35,927 nucleotides of DNA from SAR202 cluster bacterium AG-426-M11 (GTDB taxonomy: Bacteria > Chloroflexota > Dehalococcoidia > Lucifugimonadales > UBA826), in NCBI GenBank assembly GCA_003213095.1, contig QCNV01000012.1, positions 1 to 35,927 of the forward strand. Direction: 5' to 3'. The position numbers were made by a program, and so were the translations under genes. Positions within the stretch are counted from its first letter, which is position 1; every line of letters starts with the position of its first letter. Of the stretch, positions 16,096 to 25,001 are shown piece by piece. The notes under the pieces are model-generated. The model did no database searches and had not been told where the DNA came from. It saw nothing but the letters and a program-made list of their open reading frames with translations.

Positions 16096-16173
16096 TTTTG
16101 TCTCCTTTGGATAATGAGCTATTGTACATATAATCTAGTTACATTACATTGGATACATTAAAAAAGGATTTGT

Positions 16174-17007
16174 ATGTCCAATCTATACGTTATAAGCACA
16201 CCTATTGGAAATTTGGGAGATTTATCTAGTAGAGCTATAGATACATTTTCCAGTGTAGATTTGATTGTGGCTGAGGACACTAGGGTGACTAAAAAAATAC
16301 TGTCACATTTCGATCTACATACACCTCTTTTGAGTTTCAATGATCATAATGCTACTGATAGGATTCCGGAAATCTTAAATCAATTATCAAATTATGACAT
16401 AGCAATAACGACAGACGCTGGAACTCCTGGAGTTAGTGATCCAGGCAATTTATTGGTTGATGCTGCTAGATCACAAGGACATACAATAGTTTCTATACCT
16501 GGTCCATCTGCGGTGACTTCAGCTATCTCTATTTGCCCATTTAGTATCAAAAGATTTCTGTTTCTAGGATTTCCTAGTAAAAACACAAAAGACACATTAG
16601 AGTTAATTAAGCAATCTGATTTGATTGAATCTCATACAATATTTTTTGAATCACCATTGAGAATACTTTCATTTTTGAAATCTATAAATGATAGTGATCC
16701 TGATAGATTAGTTTTTATAGCTAGAGAAATTACTAAAATCCATGAAGAATCTTTTACTGGCACAGCGCAAGATTGTATGAATTATATAAAAACTCCAAAA
16801 GGGGAATTTACTATAATTCTTAATCCAATTAAAGTTGATAAAATTTCTAATCATGAAGATTTGATTAAAATAATACATAAATTACATTTGGATGGATTAA
16901 AAACTAAAGAAATTGCTCGTGAGATATCTACAATTAGCCACATAACTAGCGGTGAAGCGTATAAACTAATTGTAGATAATTTGAAAGGACCTCAACAAAA
17001 TGACTGA
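16174..17007 (+). CDS. rsmI: 16S rRNA (cytidine(1402)-2'-O)-methyltransferase
   Basis: A 277-residue member of the tetrapyrrole-methylase fold, matching RsmI in length and motifs: YVISTPIGNLGDLSSRA at 5-21, VAEDTRVTKKIL, the SAM-binding TTDAGTPGVSDPG (about 86-98), SIPGPSAVTSA, FFESPLRI, and a small C-terminal helical domain (LKTKEIAREIS). It adds the 2'-O-methyl to C1402 in the decoding centre of 16S rRNA, together with the base methylase RsmH. The ATG follows AAAAAAGGATTTGT. The last 8 bases overlap metG, so the pair is translationally coupled. Confidence 0.95.
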   Translation: MSNLYVISTPIGNLGDLSSRAIDTFSSVDLIVAEDTRVTKKILSHFDLHTPLLSFNDHNATDRIPEILNQLSNYDIAITTDAGTPGVSDPGNLLVDAARSQGHTIVSIPGPSAVTSAISICPFSIKRFLFLGFPSKNTKDTLELIKQSDLIESHTIFFESPLRILSFLKSINDSDPDRLVFIAREITKIHEESFTGTAQDCMNYIKTPKGEFTIILNPIKVDKISNHEDLIKIIHKLHLDGLKTKEIAREISTISHITSGEAYKLIVDNLKGPQQND

Positions 17008-18685
17008 AAACATTTTGGTTTGTACAGCTTGGCCATATGCTAACGGTTCGTTACATTTAGGTCATATAGCAGGATGTTATTTACCCGCTGATATTTTTGC
17101 TAGATATCATAGGTTAATTCAAAACAATGTAATCATGGTTTCAGGTAGTGATGCTCATGGTACACCTGTAACAATTACGGCTGAAGCTCAAGGAATTACA
17201 CCTAATGAAGTTTCAGAAAATTATCAAAAAGAATTCTTAAATGACTGGTTAAATTTAGGTATTTCTTATGATTTGTTTACTACTACTCATACAGAAAATC
17301 ATACAAAAATAGTTCAGGAAATCTTTTTGAAACTTTATGAGAAAGATTTGATATATAAAGACATCATGTCTCAACCATTTTGTAATTCATCATCTTGTAA
17401 TCAGTTTTTGGCAGACAGGTATGTAGAAGGAACTTGCCCACTTTGTAATTTTGATCAAGCTCGTGGAGATCAATGTGATAATTGTGGAAACACATTAGAT
17501 CCTAAAGACTTGATTGATATTCGGTGTAATCGTCGCAAAGATTGTGGTGAATCTCCGGAATTTCGGAAAACTGAACACTTTTTTTTGAAGTTAAGTAATT
17601 TTGAAACAGAATTATTAGAATGGGTAAAAACTAAAAATCATTGGAAATCTAATGTTAAAAATTTTACTCTAGGATTTTTGGAAGGGGGATTGATTGATAG
17701 AGCTATCACACGTGATATCACTTGGGGAATCCCGATTCCCATAGAAGGATATGAAGATAAAAGAATTTATGTATGGTTTGAGGCTGTAATAGGTTATTTG
17801 TCTGCATCTATCGAATGGGCTTCTCAACAAGAAGACACAGACATTTGGAAGAATTTTTGGGAAGGATCATCAAAATCCTACTACTTTATGGGGAAAGACA
17901 ATATTCCCTTTCATACAGTAATATGGCCAGCAATTTTATTAGGCTATGAAAATTTAAATCTCCCTTTTGATGTTCCTGCTAATGAATATGTGAATATGGA
18001 ATCAAAAAAGATTTCTACTAGTAGAAATTGGGTGGTTAATCTCAAAGATTATTTAGAAAGATATGATCCAGATCCTTTAAGATTTGCATTAACATCTATT
18101 ATGCCTGAATCAAGTGATTCAAATTTTTCTTGGGAAGAATATTTACGACGTAATAATGATGAACTAGTGGCTACTTTTGGTAATTTAGTCAACAGAGTTT
18201 TTTCCATGTCTCATAGGTATTTTGATGGAATAGTTCAAAAACCTACTAGATTTAGTGATGATGACATTCAATTGATAGAATTCACAAAATCATCTATGGA
18301 TAATTTATCTAAAGAACTTTCAAATTGTAAATTTAGAAGAGGTTTAGAAATTTGTATGAATTTGTCTCAATCTTTAAATAAATACCTTGAACATCAAGCG
18401 CCATGGAAAACTTTTAAAGAAAACCCTGAAGATTGTGCTAGTACCCTCTATTACAGCACTAATGTAATCAATTGTCTCAAAATCATGTTTAATCCATTTA
18501 TGCCTTTTTCTACAGAAAAACTTAACACCCTTCTTGGATTTGATGAAACTATCCTTAATCAAGGTTGGGTATGGGATCCAAATGGAATTTCTGAAGGTAA
18601 TCAACTAAAAAGACCTGAACCATTATTCGTCAAACTTGATGATAGTATTGTAGATGAAGAAGTAGCTAGATTAGGAATAAATTAA
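17000..18685 (+). CDS. metG: Methionine--tRNA ligase
   Basis: A 561-residue class I synthetase. The HIGH signature reads HLGH (19-22) within PYANGSLHLGHIAG, and the KMSKS loop reads KISTS (337-341). The connective-peptide zinc knuckles are visible: Cys128/Cys133, Cys146/Cys149 and Cys159/Cys162. Next come the stem-contact-fold region and an anticodon-binding helical domain that begins near VATFGNLVNRVF. There is no C-terminal tRNA-binding (EMAP/Trbp111) domain, so it is the short form. It charges elongator and initiator tRNA-Met. It overlaps rsmI by 8 bp and abuts the polyprenyl synthase, forming a three-gene operon. Confidence 0.96.
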   Translation: MTENILVCTAWPYANGSLHLGHIAGCYLPADIFARYHRLIQNNVIMVSGSDAHGTPVTITAEAQGITPNEVSENYQKEFLNDWLNLGISYDLFTTTHTENHTKIVQEIFLKLYEKDLIYKDIMSQPFCNSSSCNQFLADRYVEGTCPLCNFDQARGDQCDNCGNTLDPKDLIDIRCNRRKDCGESPEFRKTEHFFLKLSNFETELLEWVKTKNHWKSNVKNFTLGFLEGGLIDRAITRDITWGIPIPIEGYEDKRIYVWFEAVIGYLSASIEWASQQEDTDIWKNFWEGSSKSYYFMGKDNIPFHTVIWPAILLGYENLNLPFDVPANEYVNMESKKISTSRNWVVNLKDYLERYDPDPLRFALTSIMPESSDSNFSWEEYLRRNNDELVATFGNLVNRVFSMSHRYFDGIVQKPTRFSDDDIQLIEFTKSSMDNLSKELSNCKFRRGLEICMNLSQSLNKYLEHQAPWKTFKENPEDCASTLYYSTNVINCLKIMFNPFMPFSTEKLNTLLGFDETILNQGWVWDPNGISEGNQLKRPEPLFVKLDDSIVDEEVARLGIN

Positions 18686-19654
18686 TTGGACCCTTTTAAA
18701 ATTATTTCTCCTGTATCTGAACAATTATCTGAAGTAGAACAAAAACTACATGATTTCTCTTCAAATGCTGAACTACCATTTTTAGATGAATTGCTTACTC
18801 ATGCATTCAATTCTCAAGGTAAGCTAGCTCGTCCGGCACTTACGTTATTAACATCTGGATTCCATGAACACAATTGGGACAAAGTTACAACAATGGCTGC
18901 TGCTGTTGAAATGCTACACATTGCAACATTAATTCACGACGATACTGTTGATGAAGCAGAAACTCGTAGGGGTCGTATTACTGTTAGCAATAAATATGGT
19001 CAGCATACAGCAGTTTTGTTAGGTGATTACATATTTGCGTCATCTGCTACATATGTTTGTGATACTGGAAATATAGAAGTTATTAAAATGTTTTCACAAA
19101 CAATTATGGATTTATCAGAAGGGCAAATACAAGAAACAGCAAATATTAAAAATCTAAAAACGGATATTAATGAATATTTACACCGAATTTACTTAAAAAC
19201 TGGATCACTTTTTACTACAGCAGGTGTATCTGGAGCTAAATTAAGTGGTGCTTCAGATGAGCAAGTTACATACATTAGAAAATACAGTAAAAACATAGGT
19301 TTAGCTTTTCAAATAATTGATGATATTTTTGACTTAAACAAAAATGAAACTCAATTAGGCAAGCCAGTTGGAAGCGACTTGATCAATGGTGTAGTAACCC
19401 TACCCACTTTATATGCAATGGAAAATCAAGATTTTAAAAGTTTAATTAAAGAATTTTTTAAAAACACATTTGATATGTCTTTACATAATGAAATTACTAA
19501 TTACATGAATAATTCAAATGCGATTGAAAGATCATATGATTATGCTAAACAATTAATTCAATCTGCCAAAGATTCTGTTGAGAATTTACATCATTGCGAT
19601 AGTAAAGAATCGTTAATAAATTTATGTGATTACATAATTACTAGAAATATTTAA
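18686..19654 (+). CDS. Polyprenyl diphosphate synthase
   Basis: A 322-residue trans-isoprenyl diphosphate synthase. The first Asp-rich motif is DDTVD (85-89) followed by ETRRGR, and the second is DDIFD (212-216); GKLARP (45-50) contacts the diphosphate. It extends an allylic diphosphate with IPP to a long-chain product, probably the side chain of a quinone (hepta- to nonaprenyl). Chain length cannot be read with certainty, though the small residues before the first DDxxD (HIATLIH) suit a long product. The TTG start lies directly after the metG stop with no gap, so translation is likely coupled. Confidence 0.92.
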   Translation: MDPFKIISPVSEQLSEVEQKLHDFSSNAELPFLDELLTHAFNSQGKLARPALTLLTSGFHEHNWDKVTTMAAAVEMLHIATLIHDDTVDEAETRRGRITVSNKYGQHTAVLLGDYIFASSATYVCDTGNIEVIKMFSQTIMDLSEGQIQETANIKNLKTDINEYLHRIYLKTGSLFTTAGVSGAKLSGASDEQVTYIRKYSKNIGLAFQIIDDIFDLNKNETQLGKPVGSDLINGVVTLPTLYAMENQDFKSLIKEFFKNTFDMSLHNEITNYMNNSNAIERSYDYAKQLIQSAKDSVENLHHCDSKESLINLCDYIITRNI

Positions 19655-19792
19655 TTATGAGTTGTTAGATAAATTTTTCGTAAAACTAATCAAATCATTT
19701 TTGAAATTTGATTGATCAATATTACCATCCAATACAGTCCAACAAATCATAAATAAAATTCCAATAACAGTAAAAAGAGTAACTTTATTCAT
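19655..19792 (-). CDS. Very small single-TM protein, 45 residues
   Basis: A short frame, MNKVTLFTVIGILFMICWTV then a polar tail (LDGNIDQSNFKNDLISFTKNLSNNS). The ATG follows TTAGGAAATC, a good ribosome site, and the stop codon lies directly against the end of the convergent polyprenyl synthase gene. One N-terminal membrane segment with a short external tail is predicted. It sits 15 bp behind a second tiny membrane-protein frame, and both start MNK. No family is recognised. Support comes from the ribosome site, the hydrophobic segment and tight packing, since the frame is too short for statistics. Confidence 0.45.
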   Translation of the reverse strand: MNKVTLFTVIGILFMICWTVLDGNIDQSNFKNDLISFTKNLSNNS

Positions 19793-19807
19793 GATTTCCT
19801 AATAAGA

Positions 19808-19909
19808 TTAAGTGAAAGATAAACAGCATATTCCCATTACAAATACGTATCCTATGAGTATAGTTAAGATACCTCCAACTATATATCCGAAAACTAAAAA
19901 TTTATTCAT
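19808..19909 (-). CDS. Very small single-TM protein, 33 residues
   Basis: The frame reads MNKFLVFGYIVGGILTILIG and then YVFVMGICCLSFT: almost entirely one transmembrane helix with a lone Lys at the N-terminus and a Cys pair at positions 28-29. The ribosome site is weak (GGATTCATCATA). It lies between the amidohydrolase gene (stop 19930) and the 45-residue frame, on the same strand, so it is probably the penultimate gene of the pyk-to-amidohydrolase series. Existence as a real peptide is uncertain. Confidence 0.35.
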   Translation of the reverse strand: MNKFLVFGYIVGGILTILIGYVFVMGICCLSFT

Positions 19910-19929
19910 TATGATGAATCCACATTATT

Positions 19930-21414
19930 TTAATTGATCCATTTAATTGGAGGGTTAATATTATTCAAGTACTTAGAATCTATATTATTAATATCTATAT
20001 CAATTAGCAACATTTTTGAGTTTTCTCCTATTTGTATCGCTCTTTCAGAATTGACACTTGTAAGAGTTTTATTATGTTCAGTCAGCATTTTTAATGTACT
20101 TTGAATACAAACTTTTTCTGCAGAATTCAAAATCTCTCCCAATCTTGTGGTTCTAGTGAAATTAGCATACATACCAATTAATGGATTTATCGAAGAAACT
20201 GGAGCATCAGATGAATATCCAACTGTTATACCTGAATTGATCAATGATCCAATTCTATACAAACTATTTATATATTCAGGATTTTTTTCTTTTAAATACA
20301 AATCTCCGCGCTCATATATAAAAGAAGGATGTGTAGAGACATTTATGTTGTTATTTTTTATATTTTCAATATCTTCATCAAATAATTCAGAAGCATGTTC
20401 AATGCGATCATTTTCAAAAGGATTCATAGAAATTGCTTTAATCGCTGCTTTGACACTTAAATTGTCTACGGCATGAATAGCTACAGGAAATCCTGCCATA
20501 TGACTTTTATTAACTTGTGCAGATAATGTTTCAATGTCAGGAACACATTGTCCTGATGAAGCTGTTAGCATAATTTTGCAGTGCCCTAAACTTAATGAAC
20601 CTATAGAAGATTTATAAAAGAGCTCCTCTCTGGAAAATTCGTGTAAATTTGAATATCCAGGCATAAAAATAATTTTTGGAAATTCTGGTTTATTTGAACC
20701 TATTGAAGAAAGAAATTGAAATTTCAACAAATCATTGGTAATAGAAGCATCATTGATAATCGAATAACCATTTTGTTGATAAAGATTTAATATTTTATCT
20801 AAAGATTTTTTAAGATCAGAAGATGATGATTTTGGCATATATTCATCAATTAATTGATCTCCCTCAAAAATATATCCTGATAATTTCCCATTTTGAACCT
20901 GTCTATCAAATGTTATTCCAGTTGGTTCATTTGTATATTCAGTAACACCAATGATTTCTAAAGCTTTGGAATTAAGCAAGTTTCCGTGTAAAGAATCTAG
21001 GTAGATGACTATAGGAACTTCATTGGAAATTTCATCTAAATCAGTTTTATTGATATAGATTTGACGGTCTTGCATTTGCAGACCATATATTTTAATCCAA
21101 TATTCTCTTGAGCTTTTTACTATATTTTCTATCTGATTTATTAAATCGGATTTTGATTTAATTGATTGATAATTTATATGAGGTTTAGTCAGATTTGATG
21201 CATAAGATAATATATGTGAGTGCGAATCTATAAATGATTCTGTAATCAGCTTACCTTGGCAATCTATAGTGTGATCAAAATAACTTGATTCAAAATCACT
21301 CGATTGACCAAACCCCATGATGCGACCATCACTAATTGCTAATGAATAGTTAGGATGGATTGTATTCCCATCAAATATATTGGCATTGGAGTATAAAGTT
21401 TTACCTAATGGCAA
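19930..21414 (-). CDS. Amidohydrolase, YtcJ-like (Amidohydro_3)
   Basis: A 494-residue metal-dependent amidohydrolase. The N-terminal TLYSNANIFDG begins the beta-sandwich, the HxH metal motif is His65/His67 in FIDSHSHI, and later ligands lie in VAIHAVDN, DRIEHASEL and the Asp of GYSSDAPVSS. The layout is that of YtcJ-type N-acyl or imidazolonepropionase-like enzymes, which hydrolyse C-N bonds in the cytoplasm; the substrate is unknown. The start is TTG, one base after the stop of the NIPSNAP gene, and it is supported by the conserved N-terminus and coupling rather than by its own Shine-Dalgarno site. Confidence 0.88.
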   Translation of the reverse strand: MPLGKTLYSNANIFDGNTIHPNYSLAISDGRIMGFGQSSDFESSYFDHTIDCQGKLITESFIDSHSHILSYASNLTKPHINYQSIKSKSDLINQIENIVKSSREYWIKIYGLQMQDRQIYINKTDLDEISNEVPIVIYLDSLHGNLLNSKALEIIGVTEYTNEPTGITFDRQVQNGKLSGYIFEGDQLIDEYMPKSSSSDLKKSLDKILNLYQQNGYSIINDASITNDLLKFQFLSSIGSNKPEFPKIIFMPGYSNLHEFSREELFYKSSIGSLSLGHCKIMLTASSGQCVPDIETLSAQVNKSHMAGFPVAIHAVDNLSVKAAIKAISMNPFENDRIEHASELFDEDIENIKNNNINVSTHPSFIYERGDLYLKEKNPEYINSLYRIGSLINSGITVGYSSDAPVSSINPLIGMYANFTRTTRLGEILNSAEKVCIQSTLKMLTEHNKTLTSVNSERAIQIGENSKMLLIDIDINNIDSKYLNNINPPIKWIN

Positions 21415-21415
21415 T

Positions 21416-21736
21416 TTATTGAATTACAGATTTTGGTGATGCCTCAATGTTTCTTACTACTATTTTGGATCGATCCATCATTTCAGGAATTTTAGGACCT
21501 ATTTCATTTTTCCAAGTATCACTTTCATATACAGCTGTATAAAGTGCTTCTTTATGATCATCATTTTCGAATCTTCTTATCCAAATATACAAATCTTCTT
21601 CGTCACGACTAACGAAGCTACCTAAAATCACCATTCCTTTAGAAACTTGAAAAGGGATTATGACGTTTTCCATATAATCTACCCAGTTCTGCTTTTGCCC
21701 AGGCATCATTCGATATTCTCTTAATTCAAAAAACAT
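21416..21736 (-). CDS. NIPSNAP family protein
   Basis: A 106-residue protein with the NIPSNAP pattern: FFELREYRMMPGQKQNWVDY at the start, then GMVILGSFVSRDEEDLYIWI, an Arg-Phe-Glu-Asn turn and a final strand. Such proteins form ferredoxin-like dimeric alpha/beta barrels; bacterial members are often next to catabolic enzymes but their activity is unproven. TAAGGAGCAATT precedes the ATG, a strong ribosome site. It is followed after one base by the TTG of the amidohydrolase, so the two are probably made together. Confidence 0.88.
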   Translation of the reverse strand: MFFELREYRMMPGQKQNWVDYMENVIIPFQVSKGMVILGSFVSRDEEDLYIWIRRFENDDHKEALYTAVYESDTWKNEIGPKIPEMMDRSKIVVRNIEASPKSVIQ

Positions 21737-21749
21737 AATTGCTCCTTAT

Positions 21750-22775
21750 TTAGTGGGGTCCCCCAATTTGAAATACTAATACACTCGATACTATATACAA
21801 ACTAATCAAAATTATCGATTCAATTGATATAAATCTTCCTAAATTTATAGGAATTGTTTTACGCATAGAAATCAGAACAGTCGAACTCATCAGTAATGCA
21901 ATTAATGCAGTAATTACATGTACCTGTGAAGTTTGTATCCATAATGGAGAGCTCGAATATGCTAAGTCATCAATAAACAAAACAAATCCCATATTAAACA
22001 AATTACTACCTAACAAATTTGTAACAGCTAGTTCGGGGGCTCTGATTCTAATAGCTGCTATTGATGCTGCTAATTCAGGAAGAGATGTGCTTAGGGCTAA
22101 AAATTGAGTACCCATAAAACTTTTACCCCAGCCCATTGCATCTGCAAGTTCATCTCCGGTTTGTGCTAACCAAATAGCAGCAATAACAACTATGATTGCT
22201 GAGAATGCATATAAAAATGAAGCTTTATATATGTTTTCTTTAGAGTAGTCCTCTTCATCGTTAAACTCAGATTGATTTTGTTCTCTGTAAATAAGAAATA
22301 AAGATATAATAAAAAATCCAATCAACAGAATTGAAATAGGACTAACTACTAAATTTGTTGTAAAACTAAAATAACCATGAAAAAAAACAGCACTACCTCC
22401 AAGAAATATGATTAAAGCTGACAATAATCCTGTTAGGCGTGTAGTGGAACCTAAACTAGATAATACTGAACCTTTTCGCCAGATTAAATCAATAATTCCT
22501 ATGATTAGTAAATTAAATACATTACTTCCAAATACACTACCAGCAGCTAAATCTGCTCCATCAGCTCCACCTATTAATGTGACAGCACTAACTCCAGTAC
22601 CTAATTCGGGAAAAGATGTTGCTGTAGCCAGTAATACAACACCAACAAAAGATCTTCCTAGTCCAGTTTTAAAAGCGATAATATCCGCATTTTTTGCAAG
22701 ATAAGTAGCTGCTATTAAAATAACTGTTGCTGTTAAGGCTAGCTGAGCCCATAAAAAAGGAAGTGAAGATGACAT
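21750..22775 (-). CDS. Sodium/calcium exchanger family membrane protein (CaCA)
   Basis: A 341-residue integral membrane protein with about ten TM segments in two inverted halves. Each half carries an alpha-repeat: ATATSFPELGTGVSA and GSNVFNL in the first, LSTSLPELAASIAA and GSNLFNM in the second. The two Glu residues in the PEL motifs are the cation ligands. A cytoplasmic loop rich in Glu and Asn (YREQNQSEFNDEEDYSKEN) separates the halves. It belongs to the CaCA superfamily of cation:H+ or cation:Na+ antiporters of YrbG/ChaA type. It follows cysS by 11 bp and has GAGGTCATAA before its ATG. Confidence 0.92.
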   Translation of the reverse strand: MSSSLPFLWAQLALTATVILIAATYLAKNADIIAFKTGLGRSFVGVVLLATATSFPELGTGVSAVTLIGGADGADLAAGSVFGSNVFNLLIIGIIDLIWRKGSVLSSLGSTTRLTGLLSALIIFLGGSAVFFHGYFSFTTNLVVSPISILLIGFFIISLFLIYREQNQSEFNDEEDYSKENIYKASFLYAFSAIIVVIAAIWLAQTGDELADAMGWGKSFMGTQFLALSTSLPELAASIAAIRIRAPELAVTNLLGSNLFNMGFVLFIDDLAYSSSPLWIQTSQVHVITALIALLMSSTVLISMRKTIPINLGRFISIESIILISLYIVSSVLVFQIGGPH

Positions 22776-22786
22776 TTATGACCTCA

Positions 22787-24967
22787 TTATTTACGTTCAG
22801 AAATTAATAAATCTGATCGATTCCTCCATTTTTTTAAAAATCTGCCATAATTTTTTCGACTTAACTCATCTCTTTCTGATTCAACCAAAGATGTCCAACC
22901 ACGATGTTCATGTAAAACCATCGGTAAATTATGATCAGCAAAAATTTTATAACCTTTTTCTTTAAACTGAAAACTGTAATCTATATCTAAGTTCCTATAA
23001 AACCTGAATGATTCTCTCATTAAGCCAACTTGAGATACATCATTTCTTCTAAAGGCAAAACAGTATCCTTGCATAGCATCCATTTCACCAGATTCTCCGT
23101 CCCCATCATGAAAATGCATTAAATCTGGAGTTTTCAATCCGGCAAAACCTGCTATTCCTATAGAAGTATCAGAGAGAATTAGATTTATTTGATTTAAAAA
23201 TTCTCCTGTGATTTCCACACTTGTATCTAAAAGTATAAAAATTTTACCGCTAGATTTTTTAATTAATATATTTTTTGCGGCTCCATCACCTAAAGAGTGA
23301 TCAGCATGAATAATTGATAATGCAGGAATTTGTTTGGACATTATTTCTAAGGCTTCACCTGTAGCTTCATCACAACCATTGTCTAGAGCTAAAATTTCAA
23401 AATTTTTGGAATCAGAAAATTTATTGACACTTAAAATACACCTTTCAGCATCTTCTAAATGGCTATTAATTAATAAAGCAACTGTAAAATCGATTTCATT
23501 ACTTACATTATTTGAAAACTGAATTTGAGAAGATGAAGAAATAGTAGGCCATCGTTCATTTCTAATTTCACATAAACTTTTTTTACGTAAAATTGAATGA
23601 GATTGGTAATCTTGGACTATATATCCTGAAGATTCTAGATTTGTTCGAATATCATCAGATTTTTTAAATTGTTTTTGGGCGCGCAATTTAGTTCTATCTG
23701 CACAAATATTCAAAATATCATCTGGAATTTCAAAAGAATCATTCGTATTTGGTAAATCAAATCCTAAAATCTGATCTATGTAGATTAATAATTCGTATTT
23801 GTCCTTAGGGTTAAGCTCTGATTCTAATAATCTCCATACAAGATTCAAAACTTCTGGCATATTTAAATCATCGGAAAAAGAATTTTGAAATTTCATTTTC
23901 CAAGCATTGAATTTTTCTGTATCTATTTGATTTGTATGAGAAGAACGACGAAATTCATGGAATTTGATTTTTAGTTTGTTTAATGCATTCTCAGAAGCTT
24001 TAAGTGAAGCAAAGGTGAAATTGATTCTAGTTCTATATCTAGCAGTCATACAAAGATAACGGAATGCCAAAGGATCTATACCTCTATTAATCAAATCAGA
24101 TATCAGATACGCGTTGCCAGAGGATTTTGCCATTTTTACGCCATCAGCTAGCAGATGTTGGCCATGAACCCAATGATTAACTACTTTTCTGCCCGTAAAT
24201 CCCTCACTTTGTGCAATCTCACCTTCATGGTGAGGGAAAATGTTATCAACTCCACCAGTATGAATATCGATATTTTTACCTAAATATTTTATAGACATAG
24301 CAGAACATTCTATATGCCAACCTGGAAATCCATATCCCCAAGGACTATCCCATTTTAATAATCTACCTTCTTCCGCTTTTTTCCATAAAGTAAAATCTCT
24401 GGGATCTTTTTTTAGAGGATCGATTTCTACACGAATAGCATCTTTTAAAGTGTTTTCATGAATATTTCCCGATAATTGACCATATTTATGAAAATTTCTT
24501 ACATTAAAATATAAATTACCTTCAACTTCATAAGCTAATTTGTTTTTTTCTAATTGCTCAACTATTTTGATCATTTCTGTAATGTGATCTGTAGCTTTAG
24601 GGAACTCATCTGCAGGTAAAATGTTTAATGTTTTTTCATCATTAAGAAATCTTTGTGTGTAAAAATCAGCAATTTGCTGAGGAGTTTGCCCCGATGCTAT
24701 TGCTGCAGCAACAACCTTGTCTTCACCGCGCTCTAGTACTTCTTGTCTCATATGACCTACATCAGTAATATTTTTGATGTGGATCACTTCATAGCCCAAA
24801 AGTATTAAAGATCGCTTGATCCAATCAGCCATCAAATAAGACCTTAAGTTTCCAATGTGAGCGTCTCTGTATACGGTTGGTCCGCAAGTATACATACGTA
24901 CTACCCCTTCTTCGAAGGGAATAATTTCATTTTTCTGGCGTGTAAGAGTATTAAAAAGCTCTAACAC
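22787..24967 (-). CDS. cysS: Cysteine--tRNA ligase fused to a GT2-like glycosyltransferase domain
   Basis: A 726-residue protein. Residues 1 to about 470 are a complete cysteinyl-tRNA synthetase: Cys28 in TCGPTVY, HIGN (37-40), Cys221 in GWHIECS, FPHHEGEIAQSE with the His/Glu zinc ligands, KMAKS (278-282), and the alpha-helical tRNA-binding end KKSDDIRTNLESSGYIVQDY. From about 490 a GT-A-like domain follows: IDFTVALLINSHLEDAERC, ILALDNGCDEATG, LLDTSVEITG in place of a DxD, GYCFAFRR, FYRNLDIDYSFQ and HEHRGW. The GT acceptor and donor are unknown. The GTG at 24967 follows GGGAG at the right distance and gives the usual MLELFNTLT start; an ATG two codons upstream has no room for a ribosome site. 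Confidence 0.92.
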   Translation of the reverse strand: MLELFNTLTRQKNEIIPFEEGVVRMYTCGPTVYRDAHIGNLRSYLMADWIKRSLILLGYEVIHIKNITDVGHMRQEVLERGEDKVVAAAIASGQTPQQIADFYTQRFLNDEKTLNILPADEFPKATDHITEMIKIVEQLEKNKLAYEVEGNLYFNVRNFHKYGQLSGNIHENTLKDAIRVEIDPLKKDPRDFTLWKKAEEGRLLKWDSPWGYGFPGWHIECSAMSIKYLGKNIDIHTGGVDNIFPHHEGEIAQSEGFTGRKVVNHWVHGQHLLADGVKMAKSSGNAYLISDLINRGIDPLAFRYLCMTARYRTRINFTFASLKASENALNKLKIKFHEFRRSSHTNQIDTEKFNAWKMKFQNSFSDDLNMPEVLNLVWRLLESELNPKDKYELLIYIDQILGFDLPNTNDSFEIPDDILNICADRTKLRAQKQFKKSDDIRTNLESSGYIVQDYQSHSILRKKSLCEIRNERWPTISSSSQIQFSNNVSNEIDFTVALLINSHLEDAERCILSVNKFSDSKNFEILALDNGCDEATGEALEIMSKQIPALSIIHADHSLGDGAAKNILIKKSSGKIFILLDTSVEITGEFLNQINLILSDTSIGIAGFAGLKTPDLMHFHDGDGESGEMDAMQGYCFAFRRNDVSQVGLMRESFRFYRNLDIDYSFQFKEKGYKIFADHNLPMVLHEHRGWTSLVESERDELSRKNYGRFLKKWRNRSDLLISERK

Positions 24968-25001
24968 AATCATCTCCCGATTGACAAATTATATCTAATT
25001 T

